In this document: positions 32,962 through 42,195 of the stretch, in pieces
Layout of the letters: the number at the start of each line of letters is the position of its first letter
Numbering within the stretch: the stretch's first letter is position 1
DNA from: Takakia lepidozioides
Lineage: Eukaryota; Streptophyta; Takakiopsida; Takakiales; Takakiaceae
NCBI GenBank assembly: GCA_030704615.1
Contig: CM060731.1
Location: 74,938,756-75,002,755 of the forward strand
Direction: 5' to 3'
DNA: 64,000 bases
The notes under the pieces: model-generated
What the model saw: only the letters and a program-made list of their open reading frames with translations
Database searches by the model: none
Told to the model about the DNA's origin: nothing
Translations under genes and position numbers: made by a program

Positions 32962-33120
32962 GAAGGAAAGATTCCCATCATCATAGTTCCCTTGCGAAGA
33001 TTTTGGGTGTTATTACGGCTGTTGTTACAGCTGTGGTTGCAATTATTGCCATCCTATGCTTGCTGGCTTGTTGGAAGCGGAAGAGATCTCCGATGTCTTT
33101 CTCTCATGATCATGCATTAG
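32962..33120 (+). pseudogene. Receptor-like kinase exon: transmembrane segment
   Basis: The plus frame reads RKDSHHHSSLAKILG, a strong single transmembrane helix (VITAVVTAVVAIIAILCLLA) and a basic stop-transfer CWKRKR, ending DHAL before a GTACTA donor in phase 1. This is the juxtamembrane layout of a plant receptor-like kinase. The kinase exon at 37449-37590 joins in the same phase. Upstream extracellular exons are not identified; the left edge of this exon is uncertain. Confidence 0.55.
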
Positions 33121-33379
33121 GTACTACACTTTTTCACAGTCATAGATGTGGTTCCAACCTGCTGATAATTCTAGCCTGACAATGAATTAGCCCTAAGCCT
33201 AATTGACTGTCACTAAGCACCATGCAGCAAACCCTGTGTCAATGTATTCATGGGATGGCAAACTGTGTCACACTTGATTCGCATCGTAAATACCTGGATA
33301 TCCTTAAATACGGAGCTCAGTCTATTTGTTATCCTAAAGCTTACATACTCTCATTTCTATTCTATGATTGGGCGTTGCC

Positions 33380-33700
33380 CCTATGATTCTCCACAAACTT
33401 TTCCCCTGTGTTTCTGTATCCAAGGCCAACACAATTGTAAGCCCTTCCCCAAGGATGATGCCAATCGTGCTACTAAGATTCTAGATTTGGTTCACTTATT
33501 TCATTAGGAAGTAATTAGTACTAGCATTCTCTATGCTCTATGGGTTGAGGCTGTGGACACTGTAGCCTATATAAATAATCGGTCCCGTACCACAGCAGTG
33601 GAGGGAAAAACACAAGAAGAGGTGTGGTCAGGGCATAAGCCCTCTTGTGGCGCAACCTAAGAGTATTTGGACGTTGCATTGCCTACATGCATATGTATAG
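33380..33700 (+). pseudogene. Ty1/copia integrase fragment
   Basis: Plus-strand pieces: PFPKDDANRATKILDLVHLF (GAG-pre-integrase end) and then ALWVEAVDTVAYINNRSRTT with GKTQEEVWSGHKPS of the integrase C-terminal part. The core between them is deleted. Confidence 0.75.
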
Positions 33701-34199
33701 AATAATAGAAATTTTTGGTTAAGATTTAATTTTAGGACTATTTAGTGCATTTCCTACTCGATATACTTTGTGATACTATCGATATGGATTCGATATAGTA
33801 ACATTGCTCGATATTTTATGATGATTGATAGTCTGACTTTAATCGATAATGAAGGAAATAGATGAATGACTATTTTGGATGGATAGAAGAGGTTGAGCAG
33901 TTATAGAAGTTGTTGGAACAACTCTGCTATTTATTTCGTTCATGTGAATCAGATGGTGTCAAATGAGCCGGAGAGCCGTGACCAAAGTAGAGAGTGTTTG
34001 TGTGTAGGAGCTATAGCCTTTAGGAGATAGAATCTTATATCAATGGTAGTGTAGATCTGCAATATTGTTCTTATTATTGTTGGGCGAAGTAAAGGAGAGA
34101 AATCAATTGAGTATTTACTGTGTGTGTAAGCACCAGACTGATGAAATGATTTGTAACTGATGAATTGAATGTTGATCTTCTGTATGAGATGGTGAGAAT
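33701..34199. other. AT-rich spacer, nothing recognised
   Basis: No open frame of note. Contains CGATAT/TCGATA words around 33755-33835. Confidence 0.4.
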
Positions 34200-34480
34200 G
34201 TGCACTATTGAAGGAGATAAGAATTATGCGGATGAATTAATCCCTAGGTTACCAAGAGACGTATCAATTTTGATATTTAAGAGTCTATCGATGCAAAATT
34301 AATAAGAATAGAGAGTGTAAGTAAAGCATGGCAAAAAGAATTGTTCTACATAAACATCGTCATTTGGGGCATAGGTGGATCAATATGTGGTGCTGTCCTT
34401 TAGATGGATATCCAGAATATATGAAGGAACGGATTAAGGACCTTAGGATAGAGAGTCTTCGATTGAATTAATTGGGTGAG
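34200..34480 (+). pseudogene. F-box-like fragment, copy 3
   Basis: Plus frames: ELIPRLPRDVSILIFKSLSM, RIESVSKAWQKELFY and, after a shift, RWINMWCCPLDGYPEYMKER. It aligns to the HNWLQIWYRPFEGYPKL block of the minus-strand copy at 31655-31918. Frameshifted, not functional. Confidence 0.6.
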
Positions 34481-35082
34481 AATAATAATGAAGTAAAATC
34501 ATTTGTATGGCAGAGACAAATGATGAGGGGATAAAAGGATAAGGCCTGATTGATCTCCGCAGAATTTTTCCTTGGCAATGTCCATAAATCTGTCAAGACA
34601 GACATTGTCATTCACCTCATTGACCCAACCTGCAACAAGATTATATACAGATGTGGCGTTCCATTATCAAGTGAGTCGCACCACAAAACTGCCAACATGC
34701 TTCAAAGACAGAATCAATTCTAGGAAAGCAGACGACATCCACAGTGTTTGCAGTAGCTTCCGATCAAATGGAGAGAACTTCAAAGATGATGGTCGTTATT
34801 TGGTTTCGAATGTTTTCAGGTGTCTGTTCTCTGCGCTATCAAAGTATGCTTTTGCTCCACTTATCATCTTTGGCAAGTGAATTGGTCATTGGCTTGGAAC
34901 ATACCAGCAGTCGCAGATACAAATATCCGCTATCAATAACTAGGTAAGGATTAGAACAACATAATTACAGACACGTGACAACTCCTGGACTTGCCCTCAA
35001 GCTACTAAGATCATGCAGAAGATGAAAATCACAACCACCATTTAATTAAACCCATGTTGATGAGCGACAAAAACCATGTGGG
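34481..35082. other. Unassigned region
   Basis: A 102-codon plus frame at 34572-34880 has no recognisable domain; no other feature seen. Confidence 0.25.
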
Positions 35083-35634
35083 ATGGAAATAGTGCTCTTA
35101 CGGACAAGAGACAAAGCAAAAATCATGACTGCCGAGACAGAATACGCAGATATGCGTCAAGAAACATATTGGCACGAATATCTTCTATTGACAACGTACG
35201 GCGAGCAAATCCTGTTAGATGATAATGGATGGTTGTGTGACCAACATTTGGTGGCCGAGATGCAAATACTATTTGATCAAGAACTGGGAAATCAAAACTA
35301 CCAGCAACATGCATATTCAACTCTACTGGGCAGAACAAAATACTCCAAAAAATGTTTGCCGCACGTGTTCGTCAACAACAATCGGTGGATTTTAACCATG
35401 ATAAACCCGAACAGAATGAATTATCAATGTACAGTGTTTGATTCCAACATGCCCGCATGTAAAAAACTATCGAGCGATATAGAACAATATCTCACAAAAT
35501 TAATCCCCGTACCACAATTCAATTACCTCTATGCTGATGTCATGCAACAATGTGACAGTTCATCGTGTGGCGTATTTGTGATAGCTTATGCCACAGATAT
35601 ATCATTCGGATTAAATCCCACAAATTCCTGATAC
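35083..35634 (+). CDS. Ulp1-like (C48) cysteine protease domain, 182 aa, His lost
   Basis: Open frame with the C48 fold pattern: LLLTTYGEQILLDDNGWLCD, HVFVNNNRWILTMINPN, the Asp in TVFDSNMP, and DVMQQCDSSSCGVFVIAYAT containing the oxyanion Gln and nucleophile Cys. Family members usually have His before the first Trp (NHW); here it is Arg (NRW), so the catalytic triad is broken. The layout resembles Ulp1-like proteins carried by transposons and their domesticated relatives. Coding sequence is open but short, and two deleted copies lie at 31.9-32.2 kb. Probably a decayed transposon- or family-derived gene. Confidence 0.6.
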
Positions 35635-36104
35635 GCATCATCCGCCATGAGAACCCATTTGAGAGATTGCATAAACGATCAAAGAATGGAACCATTTCCA
35701 AAACAACATGATTCATAATACGAAGACATGACATGATAGCTTCGGCAACAGTCTGCCATTTTTCTTGCAAAAAATTATGAAATACGAGTTGTATGTAAGA
35801 CCATGGGGATGACCCACCTTTTTTTGTGAGAATTGAACATAGTTATATGTCGGCAATAGTATTGGGAGTGCCCTGTGTGCGTGGGTATTTGTTGTTTTCT
35901 TTTCGGCTCAGTGTCGGGGTGCTATTGAGGGTTTGGGTTCCTCAGCCCATAACAAATCGATGGGGCATCTTCTTTTATAATATATATTTGTTGGATCATA
36001 TTTCGGGAAGGGTAATGTTATCTTTTATGATGAAAGCCTCGTTGGGGAGTCAACCAAAATATGATATGATATGATATGAAGCTCTTCTCTGCACTCTTCT
36101 CTGT

Positions 36105-36345
36105 TCTGGTCTAACTGCGACAGAAAATTGGTCGGAATTACAAAGAATGTATCAGAATAAGGACATGATGAATAAGACATATTTAAGAAAGAAATATGCT
36201 AATTTTCTCATGTAAGAAGATGATGATTTGACAAAACATCTTCACGAGTTTAAAATGATTTTAGAACAACTATCATCAGTCGGGGTAAATTATACTGATG
36301 AAGATAAAGTTGAAACATTTCTTGGAAGTCTCCCTGATACATCAT
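36105..36345 (+). pseudogene. Ty1/copia gag, plus arm of inverted duplication
   Basis: Plus strand: ATENWSELQRMYQNKDMMNK, TYLRKKYANFLM-stop, DDLTKHLHEFKMILEQLSSV and DKVETFLGSLPD. The same segment is repeated on the minus strand at 36371-36733. Confidence 0.8.
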
Positions 36346-36370
36346 GAAAGGTTAGACCTCTAGTGTTCTC

Positions 36371-37010
36371 AAGTGTCATTATTACTGGATCATATGAATC
36401 AGTGAGACTTCCAAGAAGTGTTTCAATATATATATATACGACGCCAACCGAAGCTAGCGTAAATAAGAGCCTCTTCCCCTTGCGGGTACTGCCCCCTTTT
36501 AGGGGTGGGCTCTATCCGAAGTGTTTCAACTTTATCTTCATCAGTATAATTTATCCCGACTAATGATAGTTGTTCTAAAAGCATTTTAAACTCATGAAGA
36601 TGTTTTGTCAAATCATCATCTTCTTACATGAGAAAATTAACATATTTCTTTCTTAAATATATCTTATTCATCATGTCCTTATTCTGATACATTCTTTGTA
36701 ATTCCGACCAATTTTCTGTCGCAGTTAGACCAGATGTAGCATGACCTAGACAGGAATTCATAACATTGTCCATTATAAGCATCTGGGCAGTTCTATCCTT
36801 ATCCTCCCAATTAGCAATTGAACCTAGTCCTGTTGCTGGTGGATTTGTTACTGTTCCTCCAAGGGATGTCATACTGGCTGGTTTAACTTCAGTACCAATT
36901 ACTAAATCCCATAAGTTATTTCTTTTGAGAAGATACGACATCCGTATTTTCCATGTGGAAAAATTGGGACCCTCTAACTTCTCTATATTTTTTGTTAAAT
37001 CTGTTGCCAT
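36371..37010 (-). pseudogene. Ty1/copia gag, minus arm
   Basis: The minus frame starts at 37010 (MATDLTKNIEKLEGPNFSTW), continues LWDLVIGTEVKPASM, NWEDKDRTAQMLIMDNVMNS to YVNFLM-stop, then TKHLHEFKMLLEQLSLVG. About 220 bp of its end is an inverted copy of 36105-36345. It is interrupted by a SINE-like insert at 36427-36517. Confidence 0.85.
36427..36517 (-). mobile_element. SINE-like insert with 12-bp target duplication, copy 2
   Basis: GAAGTGTTTCAA occurs at 36415-36426 and 36518-36529, exactly flanking 91 bp. On the minus strand the insert is about 80 bp of unique sequence followed by a (TA)n tail. Homologous to 11394-11490, which has a (TC)n tail. Long target duplications and a simple-sequence tail indicate LINE-type retroposition. 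Confidence 0.75.
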
Positions 37011-37448
37011 TGCAACAAAAATGACGTAAGAACTAATCGAGGATAATCTTGGACTTCCTGAAATCTGCCTTGTTCATTTTATATTTCCTTGAGTTTCTAT
37101 GGTCTCTATTACATAGATCCATTCTATTGAAATCCTGACAACTCGTGTCTATTTTGATACCCTACGCTATGATACCATGATAGAAATATCAAGACAACCC
37201 ATAAAGTGAAAGAGACATAGAATAAAATACTATAAATATATTACATTGAACTCTCCTCCCAGCCACAGAAGGCACAGTAATCTCTGTGCGAGCTCAACGC
37301 GTTACATTGTGTTCAGGTGGAGTAACTGTCATAACTCACACCTCACTAATTATCTATATTAGACTTACTAATCTACATGGATTAACTAATCCTTCTTTAA
37401 CACTCACTAACTGAGTCTTTGTCTATGCAATTGTGGTCTTATATGTAG

Positions 37449-37590
37449 GCCAGCTGAAGGGAAGAAGAGCAGCACGTGGCGCATACTTTCGTTCAGAGAG
37501 CTACACACAGCCATAAACAACTTCAACTACAACAAGCTGGGGGAAGGAGGCTTCGGGAGTGTATATTGGGGCCAGCTTGCTAACGGAGAT
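37449..37590 (+). pseudogene. Receptor-like kinase exon: start of kinase domain
   Basis: After an AG acceptor (GGCCAG) the frame reads EGKKSSTWRILSFRELHTAI, NNFNYNKLGEGGFGSVYWGQ, LANGDQ and then a GTACGT donor in phase 0. The glycine-rich P-loop GEGGFGSV is intact. The sequence is typical of plant RLK kinases. The following exon (expected VAIK-type Lys) was not found, and copia sequence begins within 1 kb, so the gene looks truncated. Confidence 0.7.
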
Positions 37591-37592
37591 CA

Positions 37593-38450
37593 AGTACGTG
37601 CTCAATTCACCACACTTGTACCTCATCCAAGTTGAATTAGATGGTGGCTGATTGCTCACACTCACTTTGGTTTGGATCGTTTTCTCTTGTGGAGGAAAAG
37701 AGCTACTCTTTGTTGAGACGATGGTCTCAAAAGAGTTGCTCTTGGTTGCTGAACTTGGTCGTTTCTGTGCATGCAGTTCAGTGGCTGGCCCTTCTCTGCA
37801 GCTTCTTAGAATATCTGGATTGAATTTTCTCCTTGACAATCTCCCCACTTAGAAGGCTCTAACTGACAATCATTCATACAGTCTTTGACAACATGTTTTG
37901 CATGTTCTTGCTTCGTTCTGTTTTTGTTTGAAGTCACTTTCACGGCTCCTTTGCAGATCTTGCATGCCTGGCTTGCAGTATGAAAGTCCTAAGCACTGTG
38001 AGTCGATTCCCAGAGTCTTAGGCTCATCGTTATTTGACCTTCAGGCTGGCTGATGGCCCTAAGGTCAGGCTTGAAAGACCAGACAGAGAAGCCACAAGCA
38101 TAGACATGTTAAATTTCAAGAGATTAGCCTCTAAATAATTACGTTGTTCCAAACCCTACCTAGTTATTTGATAGCGGGTATTTGTATGAGACTGTATATA
38201 CCGAGCCAATGACCAGCTCACTTGCACATCGGCTTGCACATTGGCCACCTACATGACACTCATGTTATTCCAAAGTTGTTTGGATCGCAGTATATATTCA
38301 TACAACCATGTCAACATTGGAAATTGACACCAAAGATACTATAACTTGTAAGTGAAGAAATTCAAGAAATTACCCATCAAGACATAACGGATGCAATATA
38401 TGACAGTTATACATCGAATGATCAACATGCCCTAAAGTTTGGCAACACAT
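37593..38450. other. Spacer, nothing recognised
   Basis: Short frames only. The missing RLK kinase exons were sought here and not found. Confidence 0.35.
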
Positions 38451-38639
38451 GGAAACGCTTGCCGTACAATTTTAACTTCCATAGCACCCTATGGAATGTC
38501 CCTTCAGAGGAGGAGGAAGCAGTAATTTTTGTAGGCATTTTGAAATTCCCCTACCTTGGCAAAACCGGAAATTACAAATCAGAAATTACAAATGTGTCAC
38601 CTTCGCAGAAGAACTCCAAAATGCGAAATTTTCAATATT

Positions 38640-39420
38640 GCTCGATAAGAAAAATAAGAAAAATAAGGCATTGATGGTCTGTGGACCTTCATCAGTGATT
38701 GAACCAGGATCAATCAAAGAAGGCTTTACTGGATCTCAAGCCGCTGAGTGGAGAGCAGCTGTTGATGCAGAGCAATCCATCTTGGCAAATCAAACATGGA
38801 TGATAACAGACTGAAAAAAGCCAATAGAAAGTCAGTTGGCTGTAAGTGGCTGTTTAAAGGAAAGCAGATGGCACTGTAGAAAGATTTAAAGCGAGATTGG
38901 TTGCCAAGGGCTATTCTCAGGTGGAGGGAATAGATTATGCTGACACCTTCTCTCCAGTAGTAAAAATTTCTTCCATACGAGTCATATTGGCCTTCGCAGC
39001 TCAACATGATCTACAAGTGCATATCAACTATATGTCAAGACGGCATTTCTCAATGGTTTTTTGGAAGAAGAGATTTACATGCAAATACCAGAAGGAGTAC
39101 ATATTTCCCACGAACTAGGTCAAGTATGCAAACTACACAAGACATTGTATGGTCTTGAAACAATCATCTCGAGCCTGGTATCAACGATTCGACACTTGTC
39201 TACTTTCAGTTGGATTTGAAAGGACCAGTGCTGATTCTACCGTCTACAAGAGATTTATATAGATATGTAATCCTAGCACTTTATGTAGACGAAGCCATCT
39301 TAGCTGCTAATGATCTTAATTTACTTGAACAGATTAAAATGACTTTAAAGGCGAGTTTCAGATGTCAGATTTTGGGAGTATACACTTTTGCCTGGGCATA
39401 CAGATTCCTTAGTTTTGCCC
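38640..39420 (+). pseudogene. Ty1/copia reverse transcriptase
   Basis: Plus-strand pieces in several frames: [60 protein letters not shown], then [22 protein letters not shown] and VILALYVDEAILAANDLN. The catalytic YVDD is YVDE here. Confidence 0.8.
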
Positions 39421-39800
39421 AAATTTCTTGAGATGTTTTAAGAGATTGAATCAACTGAATCTGACGATCTCCACAATGGAGAATAAAGTCAGAGCGCGCC
39501 TTTAAGTCCTTGGACTTCCAGGCAGCTAGAGCTACTGGATCAGCAGCTTCGGGGTTAGGGTCACTATCATCGACCGCCTCCCAAAGATCAGATCGACTTA
39601 AAAAGCATCTTAATTTTTATGGACTAAATAGAAAAATTGGTACTATTAAGCCTATCAATCTGATCCTTGCTGCACGAAGAGCGGAGGCCGTCATGTTGGT
39701 ATGTCTTGAATCCTTGGATCAGATCTTGCCTATGGCAAAGCGTTGGCTCTTTGCCCTTCTTGACAGCAAATCGGCTATAGATTGATAGGCTTTCATGTAT
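39421..39800 (-). pseudogene. Ty1/copia gag, minus strand
   Basis: Minus strand in shifting frames: ALRAARIRLIGLIVPIFLF, LRCFLSRSDLWEAVDDSDPN, EAADPVALAAWKSKDLKARS and DFILHCGDRQIQLI, the UBN2 gag start. It lies downstream of the PBS at 39808-39819. Confidence 0.7.
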
Positions 39801-39819
39801 CAGAAACGCTTGGATACCA

Positions 39820-39940
39820 TGTGAGTCACCTAAAAGACTCCTACATCTCAAGATGATGTGAAAGAGAGATGAGCACAATTAAATTGATTTAGTTGTCTTT
39901 CCTCTGAAATCGGATAAAGAGACAGTTCTGTCCGTTCACA
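39820..39940 (-). repeat. 121-bp copia LTR (TGTGA...TCACA) with adjacent PBS
   Basis: Ends are inverted TGTGA/TCACA. On the minus strand it is followed directly by TGGTATCCAAGC (39808-39819), a Met-type PBS variant, and by gag. Confidence 0.6.
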
Positions 39941-40690
39941 GATGTATCATAATCAAGATGTTAAATTAACATCCAGCAACGTTGAATTCACTTCATTAAT
40001 GCAAAATGGAACTTGGACTCTTACTGACTTGCCAGCAGGACGTCAAACATGTTGGTTGCAATGGATCTTCAAGATTGAGCTTAAGTCTGATGGGAGTGTT
40101 GATAGGTACAAAGCGCAGCTGGTGGCTAACGGCTACTCACAGGTGCAAGTTGTTGACTACCACACTTTTTCACCTGTCGTAAAAATCACCTCTATACGAG
40201 TGTTAATGGCTTTGGCTGCGATATATGACTTCTCTGTCCTCCAGATGGATGTGAAGACCTGGCTATCTCCAAGAGACTATTTATATGAACCAGTCTCACG
40301 GGTTTATAAAATCAGGGACTGAACACAAAGTTTGTAAGTTACACAAGACACTTTACGGACTTAAACAATCGCTGAGAGCATGGTATGAAAGAATAGATTC
40401 TTTTCTTCTAACGACTGGTTTTATTGAAAGAGTGTTGCAGACACTAATGTGTATATCCTGACACATGTGGTGATATTGGCTTCATATGTGGACGACGCTC
40501 TGTTAGTGAGCAATGACACTTGCGGATTACTTGAGGAGTTTAAGAACCAGTTGTCTAAGGAGTTTGCCATGATGGATTTGGGTTCTATACTGCCTTGGGA
40601 TTCAGACTCGATTCAGATGAATAGAGAAAGATTGAATCCCACAATCTACATGCACCAAACGAAGTACATTGAAACGATAAGTTGGAGATG
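39941..40690 (+). pseudogene. Ty1/copia reverse transcriptase, second copy
   Basis: Plus strand: VEFTSLMQNGTWTLTDLPAG, QWIFKIELKSDGSVDRYKAQ, LVANGYSQVQVVDYHTFSPV, LQMDVKT, then the intact catalytic motif VVILASYVDDALLVS. Frameshifts lie near 40320 and 40440. Confidence 0.85.
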
Positions 40691-40699
40691 AGTAAAGCG

Positions 40700-41480
40700 G
40701 TTTTAACTCCACTTGAAGCTCACAAAGGAGCAGTCTCCAAAAACTGAAGAAGTGTCTTTAGAAAGAAGATACGACGAAGGTTCAGTATCAAAGTGCCATC
40801 GGTAGCTAGCTTAATGTATTGCATGATTTGTACTAGACCTGATATTGCATATTCAGTGCCCATTCAGTGGGAGTAGTATCACGGTTTCTTTCAAATCCTG
40901 GTGAGGCTCACTGGAAAGCTGTAAAAAGGATCTTCAGATATCTTAGAGGCACATCAATGATGGGGTTACTCCATAAAGAACGTAGGCTTTACAAATGCTG
41001 ATTGGGCAGGGGACTTCGACAATAGAAGATCAACAGGTCTCTGGTCATTGTTTCACTCTTGCAAGTGGAGCTGTGTCTTGGTCAAGCAAAAGACAAACTT
41101 CAACAGCGCTCTCATCTATGGAAGCAGAGTCACTCAAGCAGCTAAAGAAGCCGTGTGAAAATACTTGCGATTTGGGCTATGTGCAGTCAGTTGCAACAAC
41201 TTTGTACTGCGATAATCAAAGTGCCATTGCGCTAAGTCAAAACCCCAAGTACCACTCAAGGACCAAGCACATAGAGGTGCAATATCATTATATACTAGAA
41301 ATAGTGGCCAAAGGAGAAGTGAACGTGGTTTATTGTGCCACAGATGACATGATTGCAAATATCATAACACACAGTTTGCCAAAACTCAAGCACGAGAAGT
41401 TTACTGCAAGGCCGGTGGACAGCTCAAATCATAGTTCAAGAACTTGTAAGGAAACACTACAGGCTGATGAAAGACCTCAC
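40700..41480 (+). pseudogene. Ty1/copia RNase H region
   Basis: Plus-strand pieces: NADWAG near 41000, GAVSWSSKRQTSTALSSMEA, LYCDNQSAIALSQNPKYHSR and TKHIEVQYHYILE. Colinear with the RT upstream, so 39941-41745 is the 3' half of one element. Confidence 0.85.
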
Positions 41481-41745
41481 TAAGTGGGAGTGTAGAAAAA
41501 ATAGTTAGTCTATAATCAGCTTAGATGGTACTGTTAGTTAGTAGCATACAAACAGTTTGTATCTCTGTAGGTCTTAGATCCTAAGAGATTAGGTCTGAAC
41601 AGGTTGCTGAGATCTGAGAAAACATACTCTTGTGATGTAAAACTTTGAGCTCAGGGGTGAAGCCGATCATCGTGAGGCTTCTAAGGTTGGGAGGAGAGCT
41701 GTTGGTCTAATAAGATTCTCTTTGCTAAATCCAAATCCTATAACA
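41481..41745 (+). repeat. Copia polypurine tract and 3' LTR
   Basis: TAAGTGGGAG (41481-41490) is the usual copia PPT. The LTR runs from TGTAGAAAAAATAG at 41491 to ...CCTATAACA at 41745, about 255 bp. Confidence 0.7.
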
Positions 41746-41790
41746 TACAGTGCACTTATCCAACTGAGCTACCAGCCGCAGGTTAGACTT
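41745..41790 (-). repeat. tRNA-like head fragment
   Basis: The minus strand reads CTGGTAGCTCAGTTGGATAA, a Pol III A box, matching the 11329-11393 copy. The B-box half is missing. Confidence 0.45.
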
Positions 41791-42195
41791 AAGTTATAAT
41801 GATTCAAGGATCAATCTCTGAAAACTATATGCAGCCATCTTCTACACATTACTGATTCTTGTTCTGGACAATGGCAACTAATTTCAACCTAGGATTGCAA
41901 GAATCAGAAGCGAAACGAATGCTTTCAAAGCCTCGTTCATACTCACTGGACTTCCAAAAGTCGGAGGCAGGAAAAACACTCACTTGATTTTGACAATTAG
42001 ACACTGGCAACGCAATAGATCCTCCAGGCGGCCCTACTTGCTAAAAATTATATAGCAATGTTCAAGACAAGGCAACAAGACTGAAAATTCCTGAGAATTC
42101 GTGTGAAATTAATGCTGAATACAGATCCTACACAGTGTGTGTGACAAATGCGACTAACACTTGAGCATAGTTTGAGAAACACTACCAGTTGCACA
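41791..42195. other. Spacer between copia LTR and the ZMYND12-like gene
   Basis: No coding feature recognised; probably includes the 3' UTR of the ZMYND12-like gene. Confidence 0.35.
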
